Source of the DNA: MGBC163016 sp964518575
Lineage (GTDB): Bacteria > Actinomycetota > Coriobacteriia > Coriobacteriales > Eggerthellaceae
Assembly: GCA_964518575.1 (NCBI GenBank)
Contig: CAZFGW010000002.1
Coordinates: 124,001 to 188,000 of the forward strand
Direction: 5' to 3'
Length of the DNA: 64,000 nucleotides
Numbering within the stretch: position 1 is the stretch's first letter; each line of letters opens with the position of its first letter. Under the pieces are notes generated by a model. The model was not told the DNA's origin. It did not search any database and saw only the letters and a program-made list of their open reading frames with translations. The position numbers were made by a program, and so were the translations under genes. Of the stretch, positions 35,293 to 43,859 are shown in pieces.

Positions 35293-36594
35293 TTGGAAGC
35301 TCATAGGCTCACACATGCAGAATTGAAGGATCTGGAGGAGTCCGGGAATCGCAAGCTTAGTATTCTCGGGGCGTGGCTCAATGGGCAGTTCACGTGTTCG
35401 CACTGCGGGAAGTGCACTCGCCGCTGCGACGTGCTCGACGGTCCCGGTCTCGACATGGGTGCCATAAACGATGCGTACGAATCCATCATGAGCCTTGATG
35501 ACGATCAGCAGATCCAGGCGGTATATGAGCTCATGCAGGAAAAACCCGAGCTCTATCACGCTTTGCGGCAATGCTGTTTTTGCGGTCATTGCACCGCAGC
35601 GTGCGCACGTCATATCGCGGCTCCTGAGAGCATGCGTGCCTGGCGTGAATTGTTCATGCGCGCGGGATGGATGCCACCCGATGATTCCCGTTTGGTGATG
35701 GTCGACAACGAATGGAACATCTTTTCTGCCTATCGGGCGATCTACGGCATCGCCTATCCGGAGTTCACGATGCTCGATGCGCTCCAAGCAGGAGAGGCTG
35801 ATACGGTGCTTTTCCCGGGCTGTTCGCTCGTCTCCTATGCGTCTGAGCTCACCCGCACGCTGGGACAGTGGCTCACCGATTCGGGCATTTCGTGGGCGCT
35901 CAGCGACGCATGCTGCGGAAGCCCGCTTATGAGTGCAGGGATGTTCGAGCGCGCTCATGCCCTGCGTGCACGCCTGATCGAGCAGATGGTGGATGCGGGG
36001 ATCAGACGATTGGTGACCATCTGTCCGGGATGCGCCGACGAGTTTCGCGCTGATCTCCCGGCGAGCATCGAGCTTGTTCCTCTGCCGGAATTGATGTGCG
36101 AGATACTTGCTCAGCGCGAGGAAGCGGGGCGTCCAAGCGGACTTTCTCCGCGCGCGCTTGAATCGGTCACGTTCTTCGATTCATGCCATGACCGCAATGA
36201 TATGCGCAATGCCAATGCCCTGCGTCTGCTCATTGCGCAGATGATTCCGGGCGTCCACATAACGGAGATGGAGCATTCCCGTCGCGGAACGCTTTGCTGC
36301 GGCGCGGGTGGCGCGGTTGCGTCCTATGATGCGAACATCACGCAACAGCGGGTGTGGCGCGTTATCGATGAGGCGAAAAAAACGGGTGCCCAAACAGTGA
36401 TCACGATGTGTCCGACCTGTACCTATACCATCGCGCAAGCACTGCTTGAGAGCGGCGATGATACGATCGAGAATATCCATTATCTCGAGGCGCTCTTCAA
36501 TGGAGCGATCGATTGGGAAGCGGTGTTCGCGGCATTGAACGGCATGTGGACAGGCGAATATGGTCCCTGGTTGAACGAGACGTTTTTCAGCTGA
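35293..36594 (+). CDS. Fe-S oxidoreductase of the HdrD/GlpC type (two [4Fe-4S] motifs, CCG domains)
   Basis: 433 residues from a TTG start at 35293. Two ferredoxin-like motifs CSHCGKCTRRC (about 34-44) and CCFCGHCTAAC (about 94-104) bind [4Fe-4S] clusters. Two cysteine-rich CCG-type domains follow, with LFPGCSL, DACCGSPL, ICPGCADEF, then FDSCHDRND, LCCGAGG and MCPTCTYT. This is the build of heterodisulfide reductase HdrD, GlpC and lactate-oxidation LutA/E subunits, which pass electrons from a partner flavoprotein. No partner gene is adjacent. A TATGAT hexamer (35146-35151) could be its -10 box. Confidence 0.85.
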   Translation: MEAHRLTHAELKDLEESGNRKLSILGAWLNGQFTCSHCGKCTRRCDVLDGPGLDMGAINDAYESIMSLDDDQQIQAVYELMQEKPELYHALRQCCFCGHCTAACARHIAAPESMRAWRELFMRAGWMPPDDSRLVMVDNEWNIFSAYRAIYGIAYPEFTMLDALQAGEADTVLFPGCSLVSYASELTRTLGQWLTDSGISWALSDACCGSPLMSAGMFERAHALRARLIEQMVDAGIRRLVTICPGCADEFRADLPASIELVPLPELMCEILAQREEAGRPSGLSPRALESVTFFDSCHDRNDMRNANALRLLIAQMIPGVHITEMEHSRRGTLCCGAGGAVASYDANITQQRVWRVIDEAKKTGAQTVITMCPTCTYTIAQALLESGDDTIENIHYLEALFNGAIDWEAVFAALNGMWTGEYGPWLNETFFS

Positions 36595-36607
36595 GAAAGT
36601 AGGATCG

Positions 36608-37441
36608 ATGGATAACGAGAGCGGATACCAACAGCGCAGACCGCGAGGAAAGCGGGGGACGATCACAACGCGACCGACGCGGGAGAGTATCGTGCGCGCG
36701 TATGCCGCTGAAGATGCTGCACGGGCGCGGGGTGCGCGGATGCATTCGCAAGCCGCGGCGCAGCACTACCAGGAGAGTTCTCTCAGGGCGAAGGAGCGCG
36801 CGAGCCAGCGTGAGATGCTCGAGGCGATGCGCAAGGAAGAGGAGCTCATGCGCGCGGCAGAGCGTGCGAGCCAGCGCGAACGTCAAGCGGCGGATGCGCG
36901 CAGCAATGCGAGCAGATACGCACGCGAGCATGAGGAGCAACCGCGCGCTGCGCGACCGTCACGCGTGGTCGAGCCGCTCACGACTCAGCAAAGCCACGAA
37001 CGGGCAGTGACATCGCGGCAATCCTATGAACGTGCCCGGCAGTCGCGCGACATCCTTATTGCGGGCGGCATGCCGCGGACGTCGAATCGTGAAGTGATCG
37101 ATGCGCGGGGCAGCATCGACTCACGTGCGTTCAATGAGCATAACGAATTGGTGGGGTACTCCATCGATGATGATGACCGTCCACGCCCTGCCGTTGACGC
37201 ATCGAATCCCAAGGCGAAATGGCACTCTCACGCAGGTCAAGGTTTTGGTGCATCGAGCACCCCCTCGTATCGGGCGCGTAATCGTCGCAACAATCTTGAA
37301 TCGCTGAGCGATACCATCAGCGGACGGTCGAGCTATACGAGCAAGCAAGGATTTTGGGCATCGTTGCCGACCTTCGCGAAAGTAGTCATTCCTCTCGTGA
37401 TCGTTCTGTTCGTGATCCTTATGGTCATCTTGTTCTTGTAG
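36608..37441 (+). CDS. Arg/Ser/Ala-rich protein with a C-terminal membrane anchor, unknown
   Basis: 277 residues, starting 13 bases after the Fe-S gene stop. Residues 1 to about 120 are rich in Arg, Ala, Glu and Gln, likely coiled-coil, with near-repeats RAKERASQREMLEAM and RAAERASQRERQAADA. Residues about 120-250 are low complexity and Asp/Arg rich. The last 22 residues (FAKVVIPLVIVLFVILMV plus a short tail) form one membrane helix, so this is a tail-anchored protein with almost everything in the cytoplasm. No family recognised. A structural or nucleic-acid-binding membrane role is only a guess. Confidence 0.7.
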   Translation: MDNESGYQQRRPRGKRGTITTRPTRESIVRAYAAEDAARARGARMHSQAAAQHYQESSLRAKERASQREMLEAMRKEEELMRAAERASQRERQAADARSNASRYAREHEEQPRAARPSRVVEPLTTQQSHERAVTSRQSYERARQSRDILIAGGMPRTSNREVIDARGSIDSRAFNEHNELVGYSIDDDDRPRPAVDASNPKAKWHSHAGQGFGASSTPSYRARNRRNNLESLSDTISGRSSYTSKQGFWASLPTFAKVVIPLVIVLFVILMVILFL

Positions 37442-37490
37442 AAGAAGATGCAGTGCGTGCCGAAGCGCGTTCGATCGGTCCTGTCTGAAG

Positions 37491-38063
37491 TTATTGTTCT
37501 GAAGGCGCAACAGACGTTGCTGTTGTTTTCGCATGCTTGCGCGAAAGCAGCTCGATGACCAGGTCGGTAACGCCGTTGACGAGCAAGAGTACGCCGAGCA
37601 CCACAGTGAAAAGCATCGTGGTTGCGAACGGATTCCAAACGATCACGAAGCCGCCGGCAACGATCAGAAGGCTGATGATGAGCGCAACGATCCATGAATA
37701 GCCGCCAAACACTCTCAGCTGCACAGCACGCACCGTATTCACAACGCCACAGAGGATCAAGATGATGCCGAGTGCGAATGAGAAGAAGCTGGCAAGAACC
37801 TCAGGGAACAAAAACGCTACGAGTGCCAGCAAAATCAGGATGATGCCGTTGGTGAGTACGGAAGTTACCTGGGCATTCTTGCCCTTCTTCCTGAAATAGC
37901 TGATAAGGGCAACAGCGCCGGAGATGGCGAGCACGCCGCCCAGCAGGTAGATGATGGTGGTTATCGTGATGTTGGGCATAACGATGAGGAAGATGCCTAA
38001 TCCAATGAAAAGCAGTGCTTGAACGATGATGTCGGATCGAACGGTTTCTATGAACGATGCCAT
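37491..38063 (-). CDS. HdeD/DUF308 family membrane protein
   Basis: 190 residues with six hydrophobic segments in pairs, each pair like the HdeD repeat: ALLFIGLGIFLIVMPNITI first, then LLGGVLAISGAVALISYF and matching later segments. GAGGAGG precedes the ATG. HdeD is linked to acid resistance in E. coli, but the function in other phyla is not known. It is 28 bases after uppP in the same direction (uppP transcribed first), so they may share a transcript. Confidence 0.8.
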   Translation of the reverse strand: MASFIETVRSDIIVQALLFIGLGIFLIVMPNITITTIIYLLGGVLAISGAVALISYFRKKGKNAQVTSVLTNGIILILLALVAFLFPEVLASFFSFALGIILILCGVVNTVRAVQLRVFGGYSWIVALIISLLIVAGGFVIVWNPFATTMLFTVVLGVLLLVNGVTDLVIELLSRKHAKTTATSVAPSEQ

Positions 38064-38091
38064 GGTTCCTCCTCGGATCGAGCTCGATCAC

Positions 38092-39030
38092 TTAGATAAG
38101 ATTGAGCGCTTTCGCTGAAAAATATCCTAGTACGCACAATCCCAAAACGATCCGATAGACGCCAAATGCCGTGAAATCGTTACGCTTGATATATCCCATG
38201 AGGAATTTGATCGACAGGATGGAGACCACAAAGGCGGTGATAATGCCGATCACGAGGATGCCGATCTCGAGCGACGACATCGCAAGCCCCTGCATGATGA
38301 ACTTCACCGTTTTGACGAGACCCCAGCCAAACATCACGGGAATCGCCAGGAAGAAGGTGAACTCTGCAGCAGCTGTACGAGAACATCCACAGAGCATGCC
38401 GCCGATGATGGTGGAACCGGAGCGCGATGTTCCTGGAATGATGGCGAGCACCTGGAAAAGTCCGATTTTGAGTGCGGTCTTCCAATCGATGTCATCAACG
38501 GTGTGGTACTTGAAAAGAGCTGCTTCAGCCTCGTCGCCGTCGTATCCGGACGCGACACGCGCATGCTTGCCGCGGTGTTGGTCAAGCATCCGTGCTTCGC
38601 GGGTGCGGTTCACGTGCTCCATCACGATGAAGACGATTCCATAGACGATCAGCATCAGCGCAACGACCCACGCGTTGTAAAAATGATCATGTACCCAGTC
38701 ATCGAGCGCGAAGCCGAATACCGCCGCGGGAATGCATCCGATGACCACCATGCCCCAGAGTCGCCACGTACGCGTGCGTTCAATCGACGTTTTCTTCGAA
38801 GAAAACGGATTGAGTTTATGGAAATACAAGATCAAGACCGCACAGATGGCGCCGATCTGGATCACAACGAGGAAGAGCTCAAGAAAATCAGCGCTCACCT
38901 GGAGATTGATGAACTCGTCGACGAGAATCATATGTCCGGTCGATGAGATAGGAAGCCATTCCGTAATGCCCTCGACAAGACCGATAAACCATGCCTTGAG
39001 AAATTCTATGATAGTATCCACGTCGTCCAA
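38092..39030 (-). CDS. uppP: Undecaprenyl-diphosphatase UppP (BacA)
   Basis: 312 residues. Active-site blocks GLVEGITEWLPISSTGHMIL (residues about 17-36) and IIPGTSRSGSTI (about 205) are present, with eight hydrophobic segments. It recycles the undecaprenyl carrier for peptidoglycan synthesis. The coding frame opens at a TTG (39030), but GGAGG (39038-39034) is only 3 bases from it; a GTG three codons later (39021) is better spaced at 12, so the start is not certain. Confidence 0.93.
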   Translation of the reverse strand: MDDVDTIIEFLKAWFIGLVEGITEWLPISSTGHMILVDEFINLQVSADFLELFLVVIQIGAICAVLILYFHKLNPFSSKKTSIERTRTWRLWGMVVIGCIPAAVFGFALDDWVHDHFYNAWVVALMLIVYGIVFIVMEHVNRTREARMLDQHRGKHARVASGYDGDEAEAALFKYHTVDDIDWKTALKIGLFQVLAIIPGTSRSGSTIIGGMLCGCSRTAAAEFTFFLAIPVMFGWGLVKTVKFIMQGLAMSSLEIGILVIGIITAFVVSILSIKFLMGYIKRNDFTAFGVYRIVLGLCVLGYFSAKALNLI

Positions 39031-39079
39031 ACACCTCCGCGTGAGCCTAAGGATCGGGGTTACTTCGATATCGGCTCAG

Positions 39080-39096
39080 GTACACCTATGGTGTAC
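39080..39096. promoter_or_regulatory. Palindromic operator candidate downstream of the uppP promoter
   Basis: GTACACC-TAT-GGTGTAC is a perfect inverted repeat with seven-base arms and a three-base centre. It lies just inside the expected uppP transcription start, a common place for a repressor site. Confidence 0.5.
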
Positions 39097-39107
39097 ACAA
39101 AGGTTGC

Positions 39108-39113
39108 ATTATA
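39108..39113 (-). promoter_or_regulatory. -10 box of uppP promoter
   Basis: Perfect TATAAT on the minus strand (39113-39108), preceded by a TG-like CTCTATAAT context. Leader to the uppP start is about 70-80 bases and contains the palindrome at 39080-39096. No clear -35 is seen. Confidence 0.45.
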
Positions 39114-39324
39114 GAGCAAGCGTGCGATGACCCTTGTGCGTTTCACGAACCGGAAACAGAGCGCAAACAGCTTGCCAAGAAAAAAGTCGGCGCGCTCAAG
39201 GCGACGAAAGTGATTTGGTAGGCTCGTACCGTATTCGCGCACATGACATGAGCGTGCGCTTTGCATGCCACGGAAACGTGCCACGAAAACGTGCGCAAAG
39301 GACGGACTGAACGGGGAGGCTTCG

Positions 39325-40104
39325 TTGGATACGCTTTTGGATATGCATTGTCATCTTGATTTCGCCGATGATTGCGAACGGATCGTCGCAGAGTCTGAGC
39401 CGCTGAACATCCGCGCACTTTCTTCAACGGTGGTGCCCTCGAGCTATGTGAGCGATCGGAGCCGCTTCGCAGGCACAGCACACATCGATCTTTCGCTGGG
39501 ACTTCATCCTTGGTGGGTCGCCGAGGGAAGGATCGGCGAGGCAGAGATCGCAAGTTTTGAGAATCTCCTGCCGGATACCCCGTTTATTGGCGAAGTGGGG
39601 CTTGATTTCCTCAAAAGGTATCGCGATCAGCAGGAAAAACAGATCGCCGTGTTCGACCGCATTCTGAAAGACATCAAGGCGGCGGGAGATGGGAGATTGA
39701 TCACGATCCATGCCGTCAAATCTGCCACCACCGTGCTTGATATGCTTGAAGAAAACGATATGTTCGAAAACAACATTATCATGTTCCACTGGTTTGCGGG
39801 TACTCACGAGGAGTTCGGGCGCGCTCTTGCAAAGGGCTGTTCGTTTTCAGTGGGTATGAAGATGATGGCAACGGAGGCGGGACGAGATTACGCCGGTGCC
39901 ATTCCCGATGAGCAGCTTTTGATCGAGACCGATCTTCCCTCGCATGAAGGCAGCGAATGGGATGCGGGTACGTGGCGTGTGGAACTAAAGAACACGCTTG
40001 TGAGCCTCGCAGAGCTGCGCGGATGCACCTGGGAACAGCTGGCGCACTTGACCTATACCAATGGGTCGGCACTGCTCGAACGTGCGCGCGCTACCCTGCT
40101 TTGA
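39325..40104 (+). CDS. tatD: TatD family metal-dependent deoxyribonuclease
   Basis: 259 residues from the TTG at 39325, chosen because GGGGAGG lies five bases upstream and the first TatD motif DMHCHLDF is only six residues in. Other metal ligands: GEVGLDF, IHAVKSA, FHWFAG and IETDLP. These are TIM-barrel DNases/3'-5' exonucleases; the common link with TatABC is by name and sometimes by location, and here the tat genes are 36 kb away. Upstream 294 bases (39031-39324) hold the uppP promoter and no gene. Confidence 0.88.
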   Translation: MDTLLDMHCHLDFADDCERIVAESEPLNIRALSSTVVPSSYVSDRSRFAGTAHIDLSLGLHPWWVAEGRIGEAEIASFENLLPDTPFIGEVGLDFLKRYRDQQEKQIAVFDRILKDIKAAGDGRLITIHAVKSATTVLDMLEENDMFENNIIMFHWFAGTHEEFGRALAKGCSFSVGMKMMATEAGRDYAGAIPDEQLLIETDLPSHEGSEWDAGTWRVELKNTLVSLAELRGCTWEQLAHLTYTNGSALLERARATLL

Positions 40105-40161
40105 TGCACCTCATACCTTGTGAAGATCGGCGGTAAAAAACAGGCGTCATGATGCGCTTAT

Positions 40162-40205
40162 ATGGTTTATCATGGTCGACTTGAAAGGTTTAGCGTATAA
40201 ACCAT
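40162..40205. promoter_or_regulatory. Inverted repeat upstream of aroQ
   Basis: ATGGTTTAT (40162-40170) and ATAAACCAT (40197-40205) are perfect inverted nine-base copies, 26 bases apart, just before the aroQ start at 40219. A dimeric regulator site or a leader hairpin are both possible. Confidence 0.4.
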
Positions 40206-40218
40206 GAAAGGACGACCA

Positions 40219-40500
40219 ATGCCTAAGGACAATGAGGCTTTCGCCGAAATCCAGAAGCACCGCGATCAGATCGATGAGATCGATAAAGAGCTCGTGGCGT
40301 TGTTGAACAAGCGCGCGGGTCATTCTCTGGTCATCAGAGGGCTCAAACCCGATGCGGAGATGGGACTTTTCGATCCGAAGCGCGAAGAGGAGATCTTCGA
40401 CAAGGTCTGCAGCTATAACGAAGGACCTCTGTATAACGAATATCTGCGTGAGATCTACGCAACCATTCTCAAGGTCAGTAAGGAGACGCCGTCAGTATGA
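40219..40500 (+). CDS. aroQ: Chorismate mutase, AroQ type
   Basis: 93 residues from the ATG at 40219, which has AAAGGA six bases upstream; an ATG at 40204 would put the start inside the inverted repeat. The three-helix AroQ pattern is visible: RDQIDEIDKELVALLNKRAG, then DPKREEEIFDKVCSYNEG, then LREIYATILKVSKE. Makes prephenate for Phe/Tyr. Its ATGA end overlaps the DAHP synthase start by four bases, a good sign of a shared operon. Confidence 0.9.
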   Translation: MPKDNEAFAEIQKHRDQIDEIDKELVALLNKRAGHSLVIRGLKPDAEMGLFDPKREEEIFDKVCSYNEGPLYNEYLREIYATILKVSKETPSV

Positions 40501-41297
40501 GTGCATCACAGATTCCCGGCATCCCTGACCTTGGACAGCGAACCGACGAGATAACCATTTATGCAGGACCGTGTTCGGTCGAGTCCGAGGAGCAGTTCGA
40601 AGAGGTCGCAGAGTGCATCAGCGAACTTGGGCTCACATGGATTCGCGGTGGCGCGTTCAAGCCGCGCACGAACCCCCACTCGTTCCAGGGGCTGGGGGAG
40701 GAAGCCTTGAAGATCATGAACAAGGTAGGCAAGAAATACGGTTTGCTCACCTTGACGGAGGTCATGGATTCCGCCCATTGCCAGCTCGTGTCCGATTATG
40801 TTGACGGACTGCAGGTAGGCGCGCGTAATTTCCAGAATTTCAGCCTCCTGAAGAAGATTGGTCAGGTGACGGCTGATACGCATCAAATGGTTCTCTACAA
40901 GCGTGGTTTTGCAGGTACGATATCAGAGTGGCTTGCGGCCACGGACTACATCACCGATTGTGGCAATACCAACGTGGTTCTGTGCGAGCGCGGCATCCGT
41001 ACCTTCGAGACAGCTACGCGCTTTACCCTCGACATCGCGGCGGTTCCCGTTATCCACAAGCAGTCGCTCTATCCTGTCTGCATCGATGTATCGCATCCCG
41101 CGGGGCAGCGCGACCTCGTGCCAGCGCTTGCATATGCTGCGGTGGCGGCAGGTGCTGACAGCTTGATGATCGAAGTGCATCCGAATCCTCCCGCAGCGCT
41201 TTCCGACGGTCCCCAGCAATTAACGCCGGAGCAGTTCAAGTTGCTGGTGAAGGACTTGAGGGAACTCGCAGGGGTGCTTGGCAAAACAATCGTGTAA
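40497..41297 (+). CDS. aroF: 3-deoxy-7-phosphoheptulonate (DAHP) synthase, KDO8PS-like class
   Basis: 266 residues. Blocks YAGPCSVESEEQ, IRGGAFKPRTNPHSFQGLG, VGARNFQNFSLLKKI, LCERGIRTFE and PVCIDVSHPAGQ place it in the type I-beta DAHP synthases, which share the KDO8P synthase fold. It starts aromatic amino acid and chorismate synthesis. The paired chorismate mutase gene overlaps it by four bases; in some bacteria this pairing gives prephenate feedback control of the synthase through the mutase. Confidence 0.93.
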   Translation: MSASQIPGIPDLGQRTDEITIYAGPCSVESEEQFEEVAECISELGLTWIRGGAFKPRTNPHSFQGLGEEALKIMNKVGKKYGLLTLTEVMDSAHCQLVSDYVDGLQVGARNFQNFSLLKKIGQVTADTHQMVLYKRGFAGTISEWLAATDYITDCGNTNVVLCERGIRTFETATRFTLDIAAVPVIHKQSLYPVCIDVSHPAGQRDLVPALAYAAVAAGADSLMIEVHPNPPAALSDGPQQLTPEQFKLLVKDLRELAGVLGKTIV

Positions 41298-41376
41298 AAA
41301 AAGCGCGCATGCCCTGCTGATTTGGGCGGCGGGTATTTGAGAAGCGTTTGAAGCATCAAAGAAGAACAGGTGTGAT

Positions 41377-43767
41377 TTGGATCTCAGCGGATTGAATGAA
41401 CCTCAACGGGAAGCGGTCCTTTGTACAGAGGGACCGCTTCTGGTGTTAGCGGGAGCGGGCAGCGGCAAGACGCGCGTGCTCACCTACCGCATCGCGCATA
41501 TGATCGACGAGGGCTTGGCGCACCCGTGGGAGATCCTCGCGATCACCTTCACCAATAAAGCCGCTGCCGAGATGCGTGAGCGCTTGAGGACGCTTGTCGG
41601 GGGACGCTCGGCAGGCATGTGGGTCTCCACCTTCCATAGCATGTGCGTGCGCATCCTGCGCGCTTCGGCGCAGACGCTCGGATTCACGGAGCGCTTCACC
41701 ATCTATGATACCGATGATCAAAAACGGCTCATCAAAGCCATCATGGCGGAGATGGATCTCAACCCGAAGATCTTCCAGACCAATGCCATCTTGAACAGGA
41801 TCTCGTCAGCGAAAAACGAGCTTCTGGTTCCCGGAGACTTCGAAGCGGTCGCAATCGATCCGCTCGGCAAGGTTGTGGCGAAGGTATATCGCCGCTATCA
41901 AGATCGTCTGCGTGCGGCGAATGCGATGGACTTCGATGATCTCTTGCTCTACACCTATCTGCTTTTGAGTCAGCATGCGGACATCCTCGCAGCCTATCAA
42001 AACCGCTTCAAGTACATCATGGTCGACGAGTATCAGGATACGAATCATGCGCAGTATGCCATCACGCAGCTGCTTGCCGATATGCACAAGAACATCATGG
42101 TCGTTGGTGACGATGACCAGTCGATCTATTCATGGCGCGGGGCCGATATCTCGAACATCCTCGATTTCGAGAAGGACTATCCCGATGCCCATGTGGTGAA
42201 GCTCGAGCAAAACTATCGTTCGAGCGGCAATATTCTTAAAGCTGCCAATCAAGTGATCGCTAAGAACAAGCATCGCAAAGACAAGAAGCTTTTCACCGAA
42301 AGCGGCGAGGGCGAGAAGATCGGCATCTACATGGCAACGGACGAGCGCGATGAGGGTCGCTGGATCGCCTCGGAGATCGATAAACTGCACACGCAGGGGC
42401 AAAGCTACAATACCGCAGCCATTTTCTACCGCACCAATGCCCAGTCCCGCGTCATCGAAGATATGCTCTTGCGTGCCGGCGTGCCGTATCGCATTGTTGG
42501 CGGAACCAAGTTCTTCGATCGCGCGGAGATCAGAAACGTCATGGCGTATCTGTCGCTCGTGGTCAACGAGGCTGACGATATCTCGTTCGAGCGCATCATC
42601 AATGTCCCGAAACGCGGCATCGGCTCCACCACGCTTGACAAGATCAGGGACGTTGCGCGCGAATATAGGATGCCGATGATGGCGGCGGCGGAAATGGTCA
42701 TCGCCGACGACAGCGTTAGGGCTGCAACGCGCAACGCTATCGGGCAGTTCGTGCAATCGATCAAGGATGCCCGCTCCTATACGGGGGATCTGCGCAAGGT
42801 GGTCGAGCGTATTGTCGATGACAGTAAGATGATCGAGGCATATCAGCTCGAAAATACCGATGAGGCGCTCGGGCGCATTGAGAACATCAAGGAATTCTTC
42901 GGCGTGGTCGACGAATTCTCGCAAACCCATACGAGCGAAGAGGAGCTCTTTGTTGCTCCCGTGTCAGAGGGGGCAGCGGCGCATGCGGGTGCCGAGGCTG
43001 CGGGTTTAGGAGCTTCCGATGTTGGCGCAGATGAGGAAGAGCCCGTGCGCGAGCTTCACGGGGATTCTCTTGCCGATCTCATCGAATGGGTTCGCCTGCG
43101 CACCGACCTCGATTCGCTTTCCGAAGATGGGCAAGCCGTAACGCTCATGACGGTCCATTCGGCAAAGGGGCTCGAATTCGATACCGTGTTCGTTGCTGGT
43201 ATGGAAGAGACGATCTTTCCCCATGCGAACTCCTTGTTCGACAAAGAGCAAGGCGATGAAGAGGAGCGGCGGCTGGCATACGTTGCGATCACCCGTGCGC
43301 GCAAGAAGCTCTATATGTGTGCGGCACAGACCCGCCAGCTTTTCGGTCAGACGAGCGCGAATCCCGTCTCCCGCTTCCTGCATGACATTCCCGCCGACAC
43401 ACGGGTCACGCTCGGGCTCGGTTCAGCGGGCTTCACGGGCAGCGGCTGGGAGAAACGCGGCAGCCGTCGCGGAATCGCTGGATCGGGCGTGGAGGCAGGC
43501 GAGGGGCGTGTGTTCGGTCGCTCGAGCGCGCAGGGAAGCAGTCGGGGGGATCGCAGTGCTCGCACAGGTGCGCGCATCGATCCGAATGCGGGCAAGCGCC
43601 AAGGCGCCTATACCACTTTCAAGAAAGGCGATACGATCGATCATAAGACCTTCGGGCGGGGTACCGTCATCAAGGTCGAGGGTGACACCTTGCATGTCAA
43701 ATTCGCGAAGACCGGGCAGGTCAAGCGACTTCTCAAAGATTACGCACCCATCGTGAAGATCAGCTGA
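41377..43767 (+). CDS. pcrA: ATP-dependent DNA helicase PcrA/UvrD
   Basis: 796 residues from a TTG start. Superfamily 1 helicase motifs: Q-motif LNEPQREAV, Walker A AGAGSGKTRVLTYR, MVDEYQDTNHAQY, DDQSIYSWRGAD, NYRSSGNIL, VMTVHSAKGLEFDTVFV, ERRLAYVAITRARK. The C-terminal Tudor-like domain (KKGDTIDHKTFGRGTVIKVE) is kept, which binds RNA polymerase in PcrA. An Ala/Gly/Glu-rich insert (about residues 530-555) and a Gly/Arg/Ser linker before the Tudor domain look disordered. Acts in repair and transcription-coupled removal of stalled complexes. Confidence 0.94.
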   Translation: MDLSGLNEPQREAVLCTEGPLLVLAGAGSGKTRVLTYRIAHMIDEGLAHPWEILAITFTNKAAAEMRERLRTLVGGRSAGMWVSTFHSMCVRILRASAQTLGFTERFTIYDTDDQKRLIKAIMAEMDLNPKIFQTNAILNRISSAKNELLVPGDFEAVAIDPLGKVVAKVYRRYQDRLRAANAMDFDDLLLYTYLLLSQHADILAAYQNRFKYIMVDEYQDTNHAQYAITQLLADMHKNIMVVGDDDQSIYSWRGADISNILDFEKDYPDAHVVKLEQNYRSSGNILKAANQVIAKNKHRKDKKLFTESGEGEKIGIYMATDERDEGRWIASEIDKLHTQGQSYNTAAIFYRTNAQSRVIEDMLLRAGVPYRIVGGTKFFDRAEIRNVMAYLSLVVNEADDISFERIINVPKRGIGSTTLDKIRDVAREYRMPMMAAAEMVIADDSVRAATRNAIGQFVQSIKDARSYTGDLRKVVERIVDDSKMIEAYQLENTDEALGRIENIKEFFGVVDEFSQTHTSEEELFVAPVSEGAAAHAGAEAAGLGASDVGADEEEPVRELHGDSLADLIEWVRLRTDLDSLSEDGQAVTLMTVHSAKGLEFDTVFVAGMEETIFPHANSLFDKEQGDEEERRLAYVAITRARKKLYMCAAQTRQLFGQTSANPVSRFLHDIPADTRVTLGLGSAGFTGSGWEKRGSRRGIAGSGVEAGEGRVFGRSSAQGSSRGDRSARTGARIDPNAGKRQGAYTTFKKGDTIDHKTFGRGTVIKVEGDTLHVKFAKTGQVKRLLKDYAPIVKIS

Positions 43768-43859
43768 GTGGACCTTGCCCATAAGGATTCAGGAGCGAGG
43801 GGTGCCACGCGACGAGCCTTGATCAAGAGAGCGCATACGCGGGAAGCGGAGGATGAGCT

